A DNA stretch of 64,000 nt, from contig PUNK01000071.1 of NCBI GenBank assembly GCA_003552585.1, positions 1 to 64,000 on the forward strand, given 5' to 3'. Under the pieces are notes generated by a model. It had not been told where the DNA came from and made no database searches. It was given only the letters and a program-made list of their open reading frames with translations. Position 1 is the first letter of the stretch, and each line of letters begins with the position of its first letter. This document shows, in pieces, positions 32,838-42,475 of the stretch. The translations under genes and the position numbers were made by a program. Source of the stretch: Thermoplasmata archaeon. GTDB lineage: Archaea; Thermoplasmatota; Thermoplasmata; Halarchaeoplasmatales; Halarchaeoplasmataceae.

Positions 32838-33679
32838 GCGACGATCTGGATACCGGTGCGGAAAACACATGGTGTACCGGGTGTGGAAACTTCGGGATAC
32901 TAGCAGCAGTGAAGAAGGCTGTAAAAAAGTTAGAAGAGAACGGCCTATCAAAGGAGAATTTGGTGATATCGACCGGTATAGGATGTCACGGGAAGATATT
33001 CGATTACTTAAATCTCAGTGGGATATATTCATTACACGGCCGTGAAGTGGCAAGTGCCGAAGGTATCAAATTGGGAAACCCTAAATTAAAGGTGGTTGCT
33101 TTTGGGGGAGATGGGGACTGCTACGGTGAGGGACTAGCACATCTTCTCTTTGCAGCCAAACGAAACATGGATATAACGGTTATAGTGCATAACAACGGTG
33201 CATATGCACTTACTACTGGACAGGCTTCTCCTACGAGTCCAAAAGGGTTCAAAGGTCCAGCGACACCGAAGGGAAGTGTTGAACGCCCGATAGAACCTTT
33301 AACTTTATTATTGTCAGCTGGTGCTACGTTTGTTGCAAGGGGGTATGCAGGAAGAGTAGATCACTTATCTAAGTTGATAGTGGAAGGAGTCAAGCATCCC
33401 GGTTTTGCACATATAGATGTTCTTCAACCTAGTGTTGTATTCACAGATTATTATGATGAATACAATGAATTAGTGAAGAAGTTGGAAGAACCAGAAGAAA
33501 CTATATCTAAAGCAATGCAACTTGCAATCAAAACAGATGTTTTGCCTATAGGAATATTTTACAGGGAAGAGGCACCAGTCTATCATGAGGAGTTGATGGG
33601 AGATATGAATCCGGTAAAGGATAGATATAAGAGAGAAAAAAGAATAGAGCTTATAGAGGACATGTTAGGGGTCGAATAA
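32834..33679 (+). CDS. korB: 2-oxoacid:ferredoxin oxidoreductase beta subunit
   Basis: A 281-residue TPP- and [4Fe-4S]-binding subunit. It begins with WCTGCGNFGI (first cluster cysteines) and then STGIGCHGK. The TPP/Mg motif is GGDGDCYGEGLAHLL...NNGAYALTTGQ. The start overlaps the alpha stop as ATGA. Exact substrate specificity (2-oxoglutarate, pyruvate or others) cannot be decided from the sequence alone. Confidence 0.94.
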   Translation: MSDDLDTGAENTWCTGCGNFGILAAVKKAVKKLEENGLSKENLVISTGIGCHGKIFDYLNLSGIYSLHGREVASAEGIKLGNPKLKVVAFGGDGDCYGEGLAHLLFAAKRNMDITVIVHNNGAYALTTGQASPTSPKGFKGPATPKGSVERPIEPLTLLLSAGATFVARGYAGRVDHLSKLIVEGVKHPGFAHIDVLQPSVVFTDYYDEYNELVKKLEEPEETISKAMQLAIKTDVLPIGIFYREEAPVYHEELMGDMNPVKDRYKREKRIELIEDMLGVE

Positions 33680-33680
33680 A

Positions 33681-34238
33681 ATGGATTTGAAAGAGGTGAT
33701 CAAAAAAAGACGGGCTTATCGAGCTTTAGAGAAAACCGATATAGACGATGAGATAATCGAAGAGCTAGTTGAGGCTGCAAAACTATCTGCTTCCTGTTTT
33801 AATAACCAGCCTTGGAATTTTGTATTTGTAAGGGATATAGACATGTTAGAACATCTTCAAGTGGCGATCTCGAAAGGTAATGAATGGACAAAGCAAGCAT
33901 CTTTGATAATAGCAGTGTTTAGTAGGGAAGAGGATGACTGTGTAATAAAAGATCGAAAGTATCATCTATTCAGCACAGGATTAGCTACTGCCCAATTGGT
34001 ACTTCGTGCTACAGATATGGGACTTGTAGCTCATCCGATTGCAGGGTACAATGAGTCCAAGGCCAAATCAATACTAAATATACCTGAAGATTATCGGCTT
34101 ATTACTCTGGTGGTTGTAGGAAAACATTCAGATGATATCGATAGCCTACTATCCGAGAAAAATGCAGAAATAGAAAGAAAGAGACCCGAGAGAAAACCTA
34201 ATGCCGAATTTGTTTATATGGATAGATGCAACAAATAA
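33681..34238 (+). CDS. Nitroreductase-family FMN protein
   Basis: A 185-residue protein with the nitroreductase opening VIKKRRAYRAL and the FMN-contact segment SASCFNNQPWNFVFV. Later conserved parts are DMGLVAHPIAGYNESKAKSILNIP and the C-terminal basic patch. It starts 1 bp after korB, so it is in the same operon. It may transfer electrons between NAD(P)H and small acceptors; the partner is unknown. Confidence 0.88.
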   Translation: MDLKEVIKKRRAYRALEKTDIDDEIIEELVEAAKLSASCFNNQPWNFVFVRDIDMLEHLQVAISKGNEWTKQASLIIAVFSREEDDCVIKDRKYHLFSTGLATAQLVLRATDMGLVAHPIAGYNESKAKSILNIPEDYRLITLVVVGKHSDDIDSLLSEKNAEIERKRPERKPNAEFVYMDRCNK

Positions 34239-34485
34239 TTGGATCTTGAACAAAATATGCGGTCATATTTCCCTCTTTTATCATCTATGAACTTATAACT
34301 ATATAGATGCAAACTTTTTCTTGATACTTATGTGGTGTAATATCTGATAGAACGGATTGATTTTTATGGCATTTCAATATCAATTAGTAAAAATATATTG
34401 TAATCAACCGAAGATTTTATATCCAAAATGTACATTATCTTTTTAAACACATATCTACTGGTAAAGTTGGAAAGGAGATAATAAA
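34239..34485. other. Intergenic region, 247 bp
   Basis: AT-rich, with several TATA-like stretches (for example TTTTATATCC near 34410) suitable for the TPR gene that follows. I see no small gene, RNA or clear inverted repeat. Confidence 0.4.
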
Positions 34486-35928
34486 GTGGCGTTTGGAAAG
34501 AGTAAAGAAGAGAAAGTTTATGACGAAGTAAATGAAATCCTCAACGAAGCTAAGGAGAACATAAAAGAAGGTCAAAATCTCAAAGCCACCTATAAATATA
34601 GACAAGCGATCAGATTTTTAGTTGATAAAGAGGATGTCGTTAATTCTTCTCCCGACAAGTTTGCTAATATATACCTAGATATTGGTAAGGGGCTTTATAA
34701 TTCTGAGGAACATGATCAGGCAATTGAATGTTTTGAAACAGCCCTTAATCTCAGACCAAACAGTGTTGATGCTTGGTTAAATAAAGCAATGACTTATATT
34801 AGTATGAATGAGATGAATGAATATGCCCTACTTTGCTTGAACGAAGCTCTTAAACTGGATCCAGATAATCAAAAAGCTTTATTGAATAAAGCCAATGTGC
34901 TGCGCATTTTGGGCAGGATGGATGAGTCCCTTGAAACCTACGAAAAACTATTGGAGAAAGACCCATCGAATGTGAAACATATTCATAAAATGGTAAAAAG
35001 AAGACCAGATGATCCTAATCTATGGCATCTTGAAGCAAAATATTTTAAAATGGTTGGGAAAAAGGATAGAGTGGCAAAAGCATATGAGAAAGTATTGGAA
35101 CTGAATCCAGAGGATGATGTCGCACTCAAAGAGCTAGCGAATTTGAGACCTCATGATGAACGATTTGTACTAAAACAAGCTGAAGATATGCTAGATAAAG
35201 GTAAAAAAGAAGAGGCGTTGGAACTTTTAATGAAATCACTCGATGGCGATTTAGAGAATATTGAGATAATGGAAAAAATACTCGAGATCGATGAAACGAA
35301 TATAGATGTATTACGTATGAAGGCAGAACTTCATGAAAAAAAAGGAGAAAGACCATTAGCTTTGAAGACTTACAAGAAAATTCACGAACTCGATCCCTCT
35401 GATATAGTATATTTCAATAAAGCTTTAGAAGCTAATCCTGCGAATAAAAATCTTCTTTACAGAAAAGGAGATGCTTTGTATAATGCTGAAAAGTATAAAG
35501 GAGCTCTAGAAACCTATAATAAACTTCTCAATTTGGGAGAAAACAGTACAGATCTTTGGCATAATATAGGGGCATGTCATTATCAATTGGGAGGGTACAG
35601 TGATGCTATTGTAGCTTTTAGTAAAGTTTTAGATGAGAATCCTGGAGACATATCGGCATGGTTAAGTAAAGGTGCATCTCATTATCAAAATGACGAATAT
35701 AAAGAGGCTATGGATGCCTTCAACGAAGTTGTTAAAAGAGAACCAGATACCCCACCTGCATGGTATTATAAAGCCAAAATAGCCGCAAAGCAGGACAACA
35801 TCAAATTGCTGAAACCCATACTTGAGAGAGCTATAAAATTAAACGATGAGTACCGAGAAGATCTTATGCAGGATGAAGCCTTTGATGGAATAAGGGATCG
35901 ACCTGAGTTCCAGGAGATCATATCCTGA
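34486..35928 (+). CDS. TPR-repeat protein
   Basis: A 480-residue soluble protein built almost entirely from tetratricopeptide repeats, for example AIECFETALNLRPNSVDAWLNKA, ESLETYEKLLEKDPSNVKHI and AIVAFSKVLDENPGDISAWLSKG. The start is GTG at 34486, preceded by GGAAAGGAGAT. There is no enzymatic domain, signal peptide or membrane helix. It is likely a protein-protein scaffold. The phosphoesterase gene follows after 1 bp, so the two may act together. Confidence 0.85.
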   Translation: MAFGKSKEEKVYDEVNEILNEAKENIKEGQNLKATYKYRQAIRFLVDKEDVVNSSPDKFANIYLDIGKGLYNSEEHDQAIECFETALNLRPNSVDAWLNKAMTYISMNEMNEYALLCLNEALKLDPDNQKALLNKANVLRILGRMDESLETYEKLLEKDPSNVKHIHKMVKRRPDDPNLWHLEAKYFKMVGKKDRVAKAYEKVLELNPEDDVALKELANLRPHDERFVLKQAEDMLDKGKKEEALELLMKSLDGDLENIEIMEKILEIDETNIDVLRMKAELHEKKGERPLALKTYKKIHELDPSDIVYFNKALEANPANKNLLYRKGDALYNAEKYKGALETYNKLLNLGENSTDLWHNIGACHYQLGGYSDAIVAFSKVLDENPGDISAWLSKGASHYQNDEYKEAMDAFNEVVKREPDTPPAWYYKAKIAAKQDNIKLLKPILERAIKLNDEYREDLMQDEAFDGIRDRPEFQEIIS

Positions 35929-35929
35929 C

Positions 35930-36661
35930 ATGGAAATGAAAGAAATAATTCCTGATATTTTTCTAACTTCACATCTATGTGTTTGGTATAGATCAGAAAA
36001 TACCGTCATAATTGCCGATATTCATCTGGGGTACGAGTCATCATTGGCTGACGAAGGTATAACTGTTCCAAGGGTGCATAAAAAGAAGATATTAAATAGG
36101 TTGTCGACCATTTTAGACAGGTATTCTCCTAAAAATCTGATTATTGCTGGTGATTTAAAACACGAATTTAGTAAGAACCGGGATCAGGAATTCAGAGAGA
36201 TTTTTGAGATAATTGATTATATTCAGGAACGGACACATCTTTCTATTGTCAGAGGAAATCATGATAATTTCTTGAGAACTATTACCGAATCAGCCGGTGT
36301 TCCCTTGTATGAAGAAAAAATTGATCTAGGTGAAATCAGGGTAACACATGGTCATCGGATGGTCGACAATGAAAAAATTCTCCTGATGGGTCATGAACAT
36401 CCCTCGTTAAAGATTAGAGATGAGATAGGTGCAACTTTCAAGCTACCTTGCTTTTTATATCATCCAACTGGTGTTATTGTATTACCCGCTTTCTCTCCTT
36501 TGGCTTATGGTAGAGATATGATCCGTGCTCACAAATTTATATCAAATGCTCTAGAGGGTATCCCTCTTCCAGAATTCCATGTCTACGGTGTATCTGATGA
36601 AGGACTAATCTCTCTTTCAACTTTGAAAAATTTGAGGGAGAGTATTCCCGATATTATTTAG
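35930..36661 (+). CDS. Archaeal metallophosphoesterase (SbcD/YfcE-like superfamily)
   Basis: A 243-residue calcineurin-type phosphoesterase. The five metal-binding motifs are complete: IADIHLGYE, AGDLKHEF, RGNHDN, VTHGHR and MGHEHPS. It belongs to the archaeal group of predicted phosphoesterases, sometimes encoded near helicases, and is about half the length of Mre11/SbcD. The substrate is unknown; both nucleic-acid and phosphodiester activities occur in the superfamily. Confidence 0.88.
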   Translation: MEMKEIIPDIFLTSHLCVWYRSENTVIIADIHLGYESSLADEGITVPRVHKKKILNRLSTILDRYSPKNLIIAGDLKHEFSKNRDQEFREIFEIIDYIQERTHLSIVRGNHDNFLRTITESAGVPLYEEKIDLGEIRVTHGHRMVDNEKILLMGHEHPSLKIRDEIGATFKLPCFLYHPTGVIVLPAFSPLAYGRDMIRAHKFISNALEGIPLPEFHVYGVSDEGLISLSTLKNLRESIPDII

Positions 36662-36733
36662 AAATTCAGTTCTTGCAGAGGTGATCAACAATAATAGGAA
36701 AAAGATATATAGTTATCAGAACGTAATTATATT

Positions 36734-37255
36734 ATGAAAAAGGGTAAGGTTAGAGGGGATGTACTAAGGGGCTACTTGAAATATATAAAAAGAACATGGG
36801 GTAAGGAAGGTATAGATTCCTTTGACTCCTATAGTGGTATCGAATCTGAACGGTTAAAGGATAAAATATGGTATGATTCAGACATATTAAAAGATGTTCA
36901 TCACTGGTTGGCTGATAAAGGGGAAAAGCATGTTGAATTGGCTGCGGGATACACTATTCGAAATCTAGGTCTGTTGTCTTATCTTGTTAAATTTCTTAAT
37001 GTAAAGACGTTGCTTGACAAAGCTCCCAAGAATTTCTCTGAAGGGTTTTCTTATGGGGATTGCATTGTCGAAATAAAAGATAAAAGTGCTATAGTTAAGT
37101 TTAAAGACATAATGATAGATGAGTACGTCTGTGATGCTTGGAAAGGTGTACTGAAAGGAATTCTCAAGGCTACAAATACAAAAGGTAAGATCAAACCTTT
37201 AAACACTCCTGATAAAGGCGATAAAGATTGTTTTTATAAGATGGAATGGGAGTGA
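36734..37255 (+). CDS. DUF2378/haem-NO-binding-like protein
   Basis: A 173-residue soluble protein. The opening KVRGDVLRGYLKYIKRTWGKEGI, the WYDSDILKDVHHWLADKGE segment, the HVELAAGYTIRNLGLLS helix and the later PKNFSEGFSYGDCIVE...AIVKFKD strand follow the layout of the haem-NO-binding/V4R-related families, especially DUF2378 of myxobacteria. A His-His pair (residues 56-57) occurs in the alpha-helical half, but I cannot tell whether haem is bound. It is alone between phosphoesterase and purL. Confidence 0.5.
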   Translation: MKKGKVRGDVLRGYLKYIKRTWGKEGIDSFDSYSGIESERLKDKIWYDSDILKDVHHWLADKGEKHVELAAGYTIRNLGLLSYLVKFLNVKTLLDKAPKNFSEGFSYGDCIVEIKDKSAIVKFKDIMIDEYVCDAWKGVLKGILKATNTKGKIKPLNTPDKGDKDCFYKMEWE

Positions 37256-37256
37256 A

Positions 37257-39584
37257 TCACCCCATCTTGTTGCCGAGGGAATTTTTCCATTTATCTCTAA
37301 GAGATTCTATCGAAACATCTATTAATTTCTTACTGTTATAGTCGATTATCAATCTCTTACCTCCTGTCTTACCAATCTTTCTAACAGGAACAGAAAAACA
37401 TTTTTCGAACTCTTCTTCGTTTTCCTCATCAACTTCTACCAACCATCTCGTGTTACTTTCGGAAAATAAGTACTTGTCTCCTCTTATTTCATCTTCTATT
37501 GTTATTTCTGCACCTATATCACCAGCGATGCACATTTCCGATATGGCTACTGCTATTCCACCTGATGAGATGTCATGACAACTCTTGGTAAGTTTGTTTG
37601 AATGTGCGCTGAGCATATCTTCGATACTGGAACTTAGGAGTTCGATTTTTACTTCCGGCACTCTTGGACTTTCTGCATCCATCATCTCGTAGTATTCTGA
37701 TCCGCCCATCTCGTCTTTGGTTTTGCCGATTAAATAAAGTGTGTTTCCTATTCCTTTTATATCCATCGTTACTGCTTCTCTCACATCCTCTATCAGTCCA
37801 CATGCCAATATAGAAGGAGTTGGTTTAATCGAGCCCTGCTTTGTTTCATTATAAAAGCTGACATTGCCTGAAACAAAAGATATATTGAGATGTCTAGCTA
37901 TCTTTTCTAATCCTTTAGCTGTTTGTTCAAAGTCTCCCAAACGTTTTGGTTTCTCTGGATTTCCAAAGTTCAAGCAGTCTGCGAAAGAATGTGGCATAGC
38001 TCCAACGGCTACCAAATTTCTTATGGATTCATCAAGTGTTGCCATCGCACCTTTATAAGGATGTAGATAGACCATCCTTGGATTTACATCTGTTGTTATT
38101 GCAATCCCTTTAAACGAATGTTCTAGAGGTTTAATAACCGCAGCATCACCGGGTCCTTCTTTTCCGATTACACCCTGCAACGGTTTAAGGACTGTGTTAG
38201 CTCTGACCTCGTGATCATATTGTCTGATCACCCATTCTTTACTGTTTATGTTATTTCTACTTAACATTTCAAGCAATATTTTGTTATGATTGTCAGGTTC
38301 CTCAGGTTCTTTTTCAGTTATATTTTTAGTCTTATCTATTATTTCTACAGGTCTACAATATGAAGGTCCACCAGTTTGGAATTCAAGATCCAAGTTCATT
38401 ATCATAATGTTGTCGAAATAAACCTTTATGTTCGGTTCTTCAATAACTCGACCGATGACCGTTGCTTCCACATCCCATTTCTCGCATCTTCGCAGTACCT
38501 CGTCAACATTTTCTGGTTTTACTGCATACATCATACGTTCCTGACTTTCGGAAACCCATATCTCCCAAGGAGCCATATCCTCTTCTTTAAGAGGGACTTT
38601 ATCGAGCTGTATCTCTGCACCATAACCTGCGGCAAGGGACATTTCTCCAGCTACACACGACAAACCACCACCGCCAAAATCTTTCATACCCTGCAGAAGA
38701 CCAGCTCGATTAAGTTCTAAGCTCACGTGTATAAGTGGTTCCTTAGTTATGGGATCGCCGAGTTGCACTGCGCCTATGTCTTCCTCTTCAGACTCTTCGT
38801 GGAGTTCATCTGATGCAAAAGTCACACCGTGAATGCCATCTCGTCCCGTTCTTCCTCCCGCCATTATGAATACATCACCAGATTCTTTAACTCTACTCCT
38901 TATCAGTTCATCTTTTTTAGCTATCCCCACACATCCTACATTGACCAGGCAATTGGAAGTGTAACTGTGGTCGAAGTAAACCATTCCTGCCAAAGTGGGT
39001 ATTCCCAATCGATTTCCATAATCTCTTATACCTTTGACCACTCCGTCGAAGAGGTATCGTGGATGTTTAGTACCCTGTGGTATATCGCTTTCAGGCAAGT
39101 CTAGCGGACCGAAGAAAAGCGGATCAACGAATGCAAGTGGTTGAGCACCCATACACACTACATCCCTGACAATCCCTCCTATTCCTGTGGCCGCTCCACC
39201 ATATGGTTCTATAGCTGAAGGATGGTTATGACTTTCTAGAGCTACAACGTAGGCATGGTCATCGTCAAATTCAACAACACCTGCGTCTTCCTCTATAACA
39301 TAGATGTTTTGAGGAGCATCAATATCGAAAACAGTGTCTTTCAAAATACATTTTGAAGATTTATAACAACAATGTTCCGACCATGCCTGACCTATCGCTT
39401 CCAATTCTAGATCGGTCGGATTGCGACCAAGGTCTTTGAAATATTTTTTCACCATCTTCATCTCGCCTTTACTCAGACCGATACCACTCTCCCTACTTAT
39501 CGATTCCAGGTCCTGTTCATCAGCATCTAATATGTTCACTTCATGCAGCTCGAATGGAACATCTTTACGGATATAATATTCCAT
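37257..39584 (-). CDS. purL: Phosphoribosylformylglycinamidine synthase subunit PurL
   Basis: A 775-residue ATP-grasp-independent AIRS/PurM-type synthase that converts FGAR and ammonia to FGAM in purine synthesis. Signature regions are SEHCCYKSSK, ESHNHPSAIEPYGGAATGIGGIVRD, and the two PurM-like halves with KDFGGGGLSC and SCHDISSGGIAVAISEM. The length fits the small PurL that works with separate PurS and PurQ. PurS is encoded 3 bp upstream; PurQ is not in this window. Confidence 0.96.
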   Translation of the reverse strand: MEYYIRKDVPFELHEVNILDADEQDLESISRESGIGLSKGEMKMVKKYFKDLGRNPTDLELEAIGQAWSEHCCYKSSKCILKDTVFDIDAPQNIYVIEEDAGVVEFDDDHAYVVALESHNHPSAIEPYGGAATGIGGIVRDVVCMGAQPLAFVDPLFFGPLDLPESDIPQGTKHPRYLFDGVVKGIRDYGNRLGIPTLAGMVYFDHSYTSNCLVNVGCVGIAKKDELIRSRVKESGDVFIMAGGRTGRDGIHGVTFASDELHEESEEEDIGAVQLGDPITKEPLIHVSLELNRAGLLQGMKDFGGGGLSCVAGEMSLAAGYGAEIQLDKVPLKEEDMAPWEIWVSESQERMMYAVKPENVDEVLRRCEKWDVEATVIGRVIEEPNIKVYFDNIMIMNLDLEFQTGGPSYCRPVEIIDKTKNITEKEPEEPDNHNKILLEMLSRNNINSKEWVIRQYDHEVRANTVLKPLQGVIGKEGPGDAAVIKPLEHSFKGIAITTDVNPRMVYLHPYKGAMATLDESIRNLVAVGAMPHSFADCLNFGNPEKPKRLGDFEQTAKGLEKIARHLNISFVSGNVSFYNETKQGSIKPTPSILACGLIEDVREAVTMDIKGIGNTLYLIGKTKDEMGGSEYYEMMDAESPRVPEVKIELLSSSIEDMLSAHSNKLTKSCHDISSGGIAVAISEMCIAGDIGAEITIEDEIRGDKYLFSESNTRWLVEVDEENEEEFEKCFSVPVRKIGKTGGKRLIIDYNSKKLIDVSIESLRDKWKNSLGNKMG

Positions 39585-39587
39585 GGT

Positions 39588-39833
39588 TCACCCCTCTATG
39601 GATATTTGATAGGTTTGTATCACAGGGTTGGATAGTATACGTTTACACATAAGTTCTACCTCTTCTAAAGCCTCTTCCTCTGTAACGTCCTCTCCAAAAT
39701 CTATTTCGTATAACTTACCTGATTTAACATCATTGACATCCCAACCGAGGAGATTCAATGCCTTTTTAGTGTTCATACCTTCCGGGTCCGCAACTCCCTT
39801 CTTTAGTTCTATCTTGACTTCAACAACTACCAT
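39588..39833 (-). CDS. purS: Phosphoribosylformylglycinamidine synthase subunit PurS
   Basis: An 81-residue alpha/beta protein (VEVKIELKKGVADPEGMNTKKALNLLGW, then the C-terminal EVELMCKRILSNPVIQTYQI) typical of PurS, which bridges PurL and PurQ and helps form the ammonia channel. Starts at ATG 39833; ends 3 bp before purL, an obvious operon. Confidence 0.95.
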   Translation of the reverse strand: MVVVEVKIELKKGVADPEGMNTKKALNLLGWDVNDVKSGKLYEIDFGEDVTEEEALEEVELMCKRILSNPVIQTYQISIEG

Positions 39834-39923
39834 GAAACCACGTGAGGGAGATTACGTATTCCCTTATTATTGTTTTGCAGGGAGGACAAGTTTTATTTAC
39901 CTCGAACGTCAAGTATACATGGT

Positions 39924-40445
39924 ATGGTGAGAATGAGATACTTAAGGATCATATCAGTGGTGTTGGCGGCATCCGTTTTATCAGTACCTCTTTCCGCAGA
40001 TGGTTCCTTTCCCGATTGGGAACAGATGGAGGATGAAGGTATTTACATCGATCTTGAGGAAGATGTGTACGAGCAAGGTGAAACCGTAAAGATAGCACTG
40101 AGAAACGATCAAAATATTACAAACCATCCCATGAAAAGACACGTGAAGATATTCAACATGGAGACCGATGAGCTAGTTTACGATGGTAGTGTTATCGAGG
40201 TGACATTACCACTAGTTCCCACAGAAGAAGTATTTGAATGGAACCAAACATATATGGATGGTGAACAGGTTTCCTCCGGGCGATACAGTGTGATATTTCA
40301 AGCAAGGCACGGTGCTAATTTCACAATAGAAGATAACGATCAGGTAAATGAAGAGAGAGATACCCCACTGCCAGTCATGCTATCATTTACGGCTCTGGCA
40401 ACAGCTCTTGTAATTCATGCTTTAACTAAAAAGCTAAAGCGGTAG
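39924..40445 (+). CDS. Secreted/membrane-anchored Ig-like protein
   Basis: The track ORF starts too early. ATG at 39924 (MVRMRYLRII) or 39933 follows a TATA-like GTTTTATTTA near 39889-39898. The protein (~173 residues) has an N-terminal signal peptide (IISVVLAASVLSVPLSAD). A single beta-sandwich domain follows, with YEQGETVKIALRN...VFEWNQTYMDGEQVSSGRYSVIFQARHG, resembling BsuPI/FlgD-type Ig-like domains. The C-terminus has TPLPVMLSFTALATALVIHAL and a basic tail, either a plain anchor or a variant sorting signal. It likely sits on the cell surface. Its 3' end overlaps the convergent gene by 12 bp. Confidence 0.7.
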   Translation: MVRMRYLRIISVVLAASVLSVPLSADGSFPDWEQMEDEGIYIDLEEDVYEQGETVKIALRNDQNITNHPMKRHVKIFNMETDELVYDGSVIEVTLPLVPTEEVFEWNQTYMDGEQVSSGRYSVIFQARHGANFTIEDNDQVNEERDTPLPVMLSFTALATALVIHALTKKLKR

Positions 40446-41000
40446 ATACCAAATCAAGCAGACCTCGTTTTCAAACTCAGGATAAGCATGAAGATCGATT
40501 GTACCCAAATAACAGCCCTGCTTTGCATAGAACTTGCATGCGGGAACATTGATGTTCTGGGTTTCTACCTTCATGAATCTACAGTATCTTTTTCTTGACC
40601 ATTCAGCAGCATAATTGAAAAGTTTAGTTCCTATTCCTTGACCCCTATAAGAAGGATCGACCCTAATATCCCATAGAACAGTTATATCATCTCTACCTTG
40701 CAGCATGTTAACATTTTTAGAGTCGAATGCAACAGTGGCTGCACCTACTTTTTTATCATCTTCTATGGCAAGTAAGAAAACCCATTTGCTCGTATCGAAC
40801 TTATTTTTCCAGTCGATTATCGGCTCGGATTCATCATAATCTTTTGCAAAAGGGGGATCTACATCCCTTAGTTTCAAATCAAATCCACCGAGACCCTTGT
40901 TTTTCAGTTTGACTGCAAAATACTCTTTAACCTCGAATCGAATTGGTATCTGGGCGTACTCCTCAAGGATCTCAGAACTGTGTTCTTGGATTATAACCAT
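40434..41000 (-). CDS. GNAT-family N-acetyltransferase
   Basis: A 188-residue acetyltransferase. The acetyl-CoA-binding motif A is LWDIRVDPSYRGQGIGTKLFNYAAEW, followed by the motif B region VPACKFYAKQGCYLG. The N-terminal ~70 residues are an extension of unknown role. The substrate is unknown; small molecules, antibiotics or protein N-termini are all possible. Confidence 0.88.
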   Translation of the reverse strand: MVIIQEHSSEILEEYAQIPIRFEVKEYFAVKLKNKGLGGFDLKLRDVDPPFAKDYDESEPIIDWKNKFDTSKWVFLLAIEDDKKVGAATVAFDSKNVNMLQGRDDITVLWDIRVDPSYRGQGIGTKLFNYAAEWSRKRYCRFMKVETQNINVPACKFYAKQGCYLGTIDLHAYPEFENEVCLIWYLPL

Positions 41001-41070
41001 ATGCAGTATTATATGTTTAAAGGTAATAATCCTTACTGAGTATCAAACATTAAGACATCGATATTATTCC

Positions 41071-42225
41071 TCAGCCTACTACGGAATATTCTTTCTCTAT
41101 ATCCATATCTTCAAATCTAGTGATGCTAAGATCGCTTATATCCATGGAGGGTGTTTCACCCAGTATTAGCTCGGCTGTGACTTTATCCACGACCGGTGAG
41201 ACCATGAATCCATGGCCGCTGAATCCATTGACTTGATAGAATCTTTTCACTTCTGGTACAGGTCCTAGAACTGGTTGTGCATCAGGTGTCGTATCATACA
41301 AACCTGCCCATTGACGCAACATGTTCATACCTTTAAATCGTGGTACAAACTCAACCAATGTTTTAGCCATTGTTTTCAGGAACCAAAGACTAGCTCTCTG
41401 TTCGATACCTTCGGTCTCGTTTGGATTACCAATACCTCCCACGATGTTTCCATGTTCACTTTGACTGAAATATATGCCATGATGAAATGATATTACCATC
41501 GGGTCTAAGAAGGGAGCATAAGGTTCCGTGACCATAATCTCATGTCTATAGGGTTTATTAGGTAGATCTACTTGCAGCATCTCTGCAACTTTTTTGGACC
41601 ACCCCCCTGCAGCATTGACTACTGTATCTGTTTTAATAGTTCCCTTATTCGTTTTGACTGCAGTGATCTCATCTCCATTTTTTTCGATGTCTAGAACTTC
41701 TGTATGTTCACGTACATCGATCCCCATCTCTTTTATGGCCTTGGCATAACCATGAACAACCTTGAAGGGATAGATCGTTCCATCGGTTTCATTGAATGTG
41801 GCCCCTTTTACTTTAGATATATTAAGCTCAGGCACTAACTCTTTAGCTTCTTCTGGATTGATGAATTTAGAGTCAAGACCCATCTCGTTCTGTATCGATA
41901 CATTCTTTTTGAATTGTTCTACTTCCTCCTCTGTAAAAGCCAACACTAAATATCCTCCCTGTTTAAACTCTAGATCAGTATCTAACTCCTTCTGAAGCTC
42001 CTCGAACATCCGTGTGCTTTCTATAGCAAGTTTGATGTTTTCTTTGGTACTCCACTGTTGTCGAATTCCTCCTCCGTTTCTTCCCGATGCTCCTGAACAT
42101 ATGTAGGATTTCTCAAGTACGATCACGTCGGTATACCCCTTCTTTGCTAGGTGATAAGCTATCCCTGTACCGTTGACGCCTCCTCCTATTATTACCACAC
42201 CAGCACTATCAGTCATCTCCATCAC
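41071..42225 (-). CDS. pdhB: FAD-dependent amino-acid dehydrogenase catalytic subunit (PdhB-like)
   Basis: A 384-residue DadA/glycine-oxidase-fold flavoprotein. The dinucleotide motif VIIGGGVNGTGIAYHLAKKG is at the N-terminus and the C-terminal FAD-closing segment is GLYDTTPDAQPVLGPVPEVKRFYQVNGFSGHGFM. With the three upstream genes it reproduces the order and sizes of the dye-linked L-proline dehydrogenase operon pdhA-pdhF-pdhX-pdhB of Thermococcales, where PdhB oxidises proline. Sarcosine, D-amino acids or opines are alternative substrates. Its start overlaps pdhX by 17 bp. Confidence 0.82.
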   Translation of the reverse strand: MMEMTDSAGVVIIGGGVNGTGIAYHLAKKGYTDVIVLEKSYICSGASGRNGGGIRQQWSTKENIKLAIESTRMFEELQKELDTDLEFKQGGYLVLAFTEEEVEQFKKNVSIQNEMGLDSKFINPEEAKELVPELNISKVKGATFNETDGTIYPFKVVHGYAKAIKEMGIDVREHTEVLDIEKNGDEITAVKTNKGTIKTDTVVNAAGGWSKKVAEMLQVDLPNKPYRHEIMVTEPYAPFLDPMVISFHHGIYFSQSEHGNIVGGIGNPNETEGIEQRASLWFLKTMAKTLVEFVPRFKGMNMLRQWAGLYDTTPDAQPVLGPVPEVKRFYQVNGFSGHGFMVSPVVDKVTAELILGETPSMDISDLSITRFEDMDIEKEYSVVG

Positions 42226-42475
42226 CTACCAGCAAACCGAAAGGTACTTGTCTAGATGGTGGTCTTGCAGTTGGTTCATCCATATCCTCTGATCCCTTTC
42301 CTAGTTCACGGGCAAGGATTCGTTCTACTAATAGTATACACGTTTTCCCTTGACAAGGGCCCATACCGAGCCGAAGATGTCTTTTTATTTTTTCTATCTC
42401 TGTGTATCCTTCAGATATGGCTTCAAGTATGTCTTCCTCGGTAAGGTCCTCACATCTACAGATCATGATAGTCAT
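42209..42475 (-). CDS. pdhX: BFD-like [2Fe-2S] protein (PdhX-like)
   Basis: An 88-residue protein with the BFD pattern: CRCEDLTEEDI near the N-terminus and GMGPCQGKTC later, giving four cysteines for a [2Fe-2S] cluster. The C-terminal tail is Pro/Arg-rich and carries no extra domain. It overlaps pdhF by 4 bp and pdhB by 17 bp. In Thermococcales complexes the matching small subunit passes electrons between flavin subunits. Confidence 0.82.
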   Translation of the reverse strand: MTIMICRCEDLTEEDILEAISEGYTEIEKIKRHLRLGMGPCQGKTCILLVERILARELGKGSEDMDEPTARPPSRQVPFGLLVGDGDD

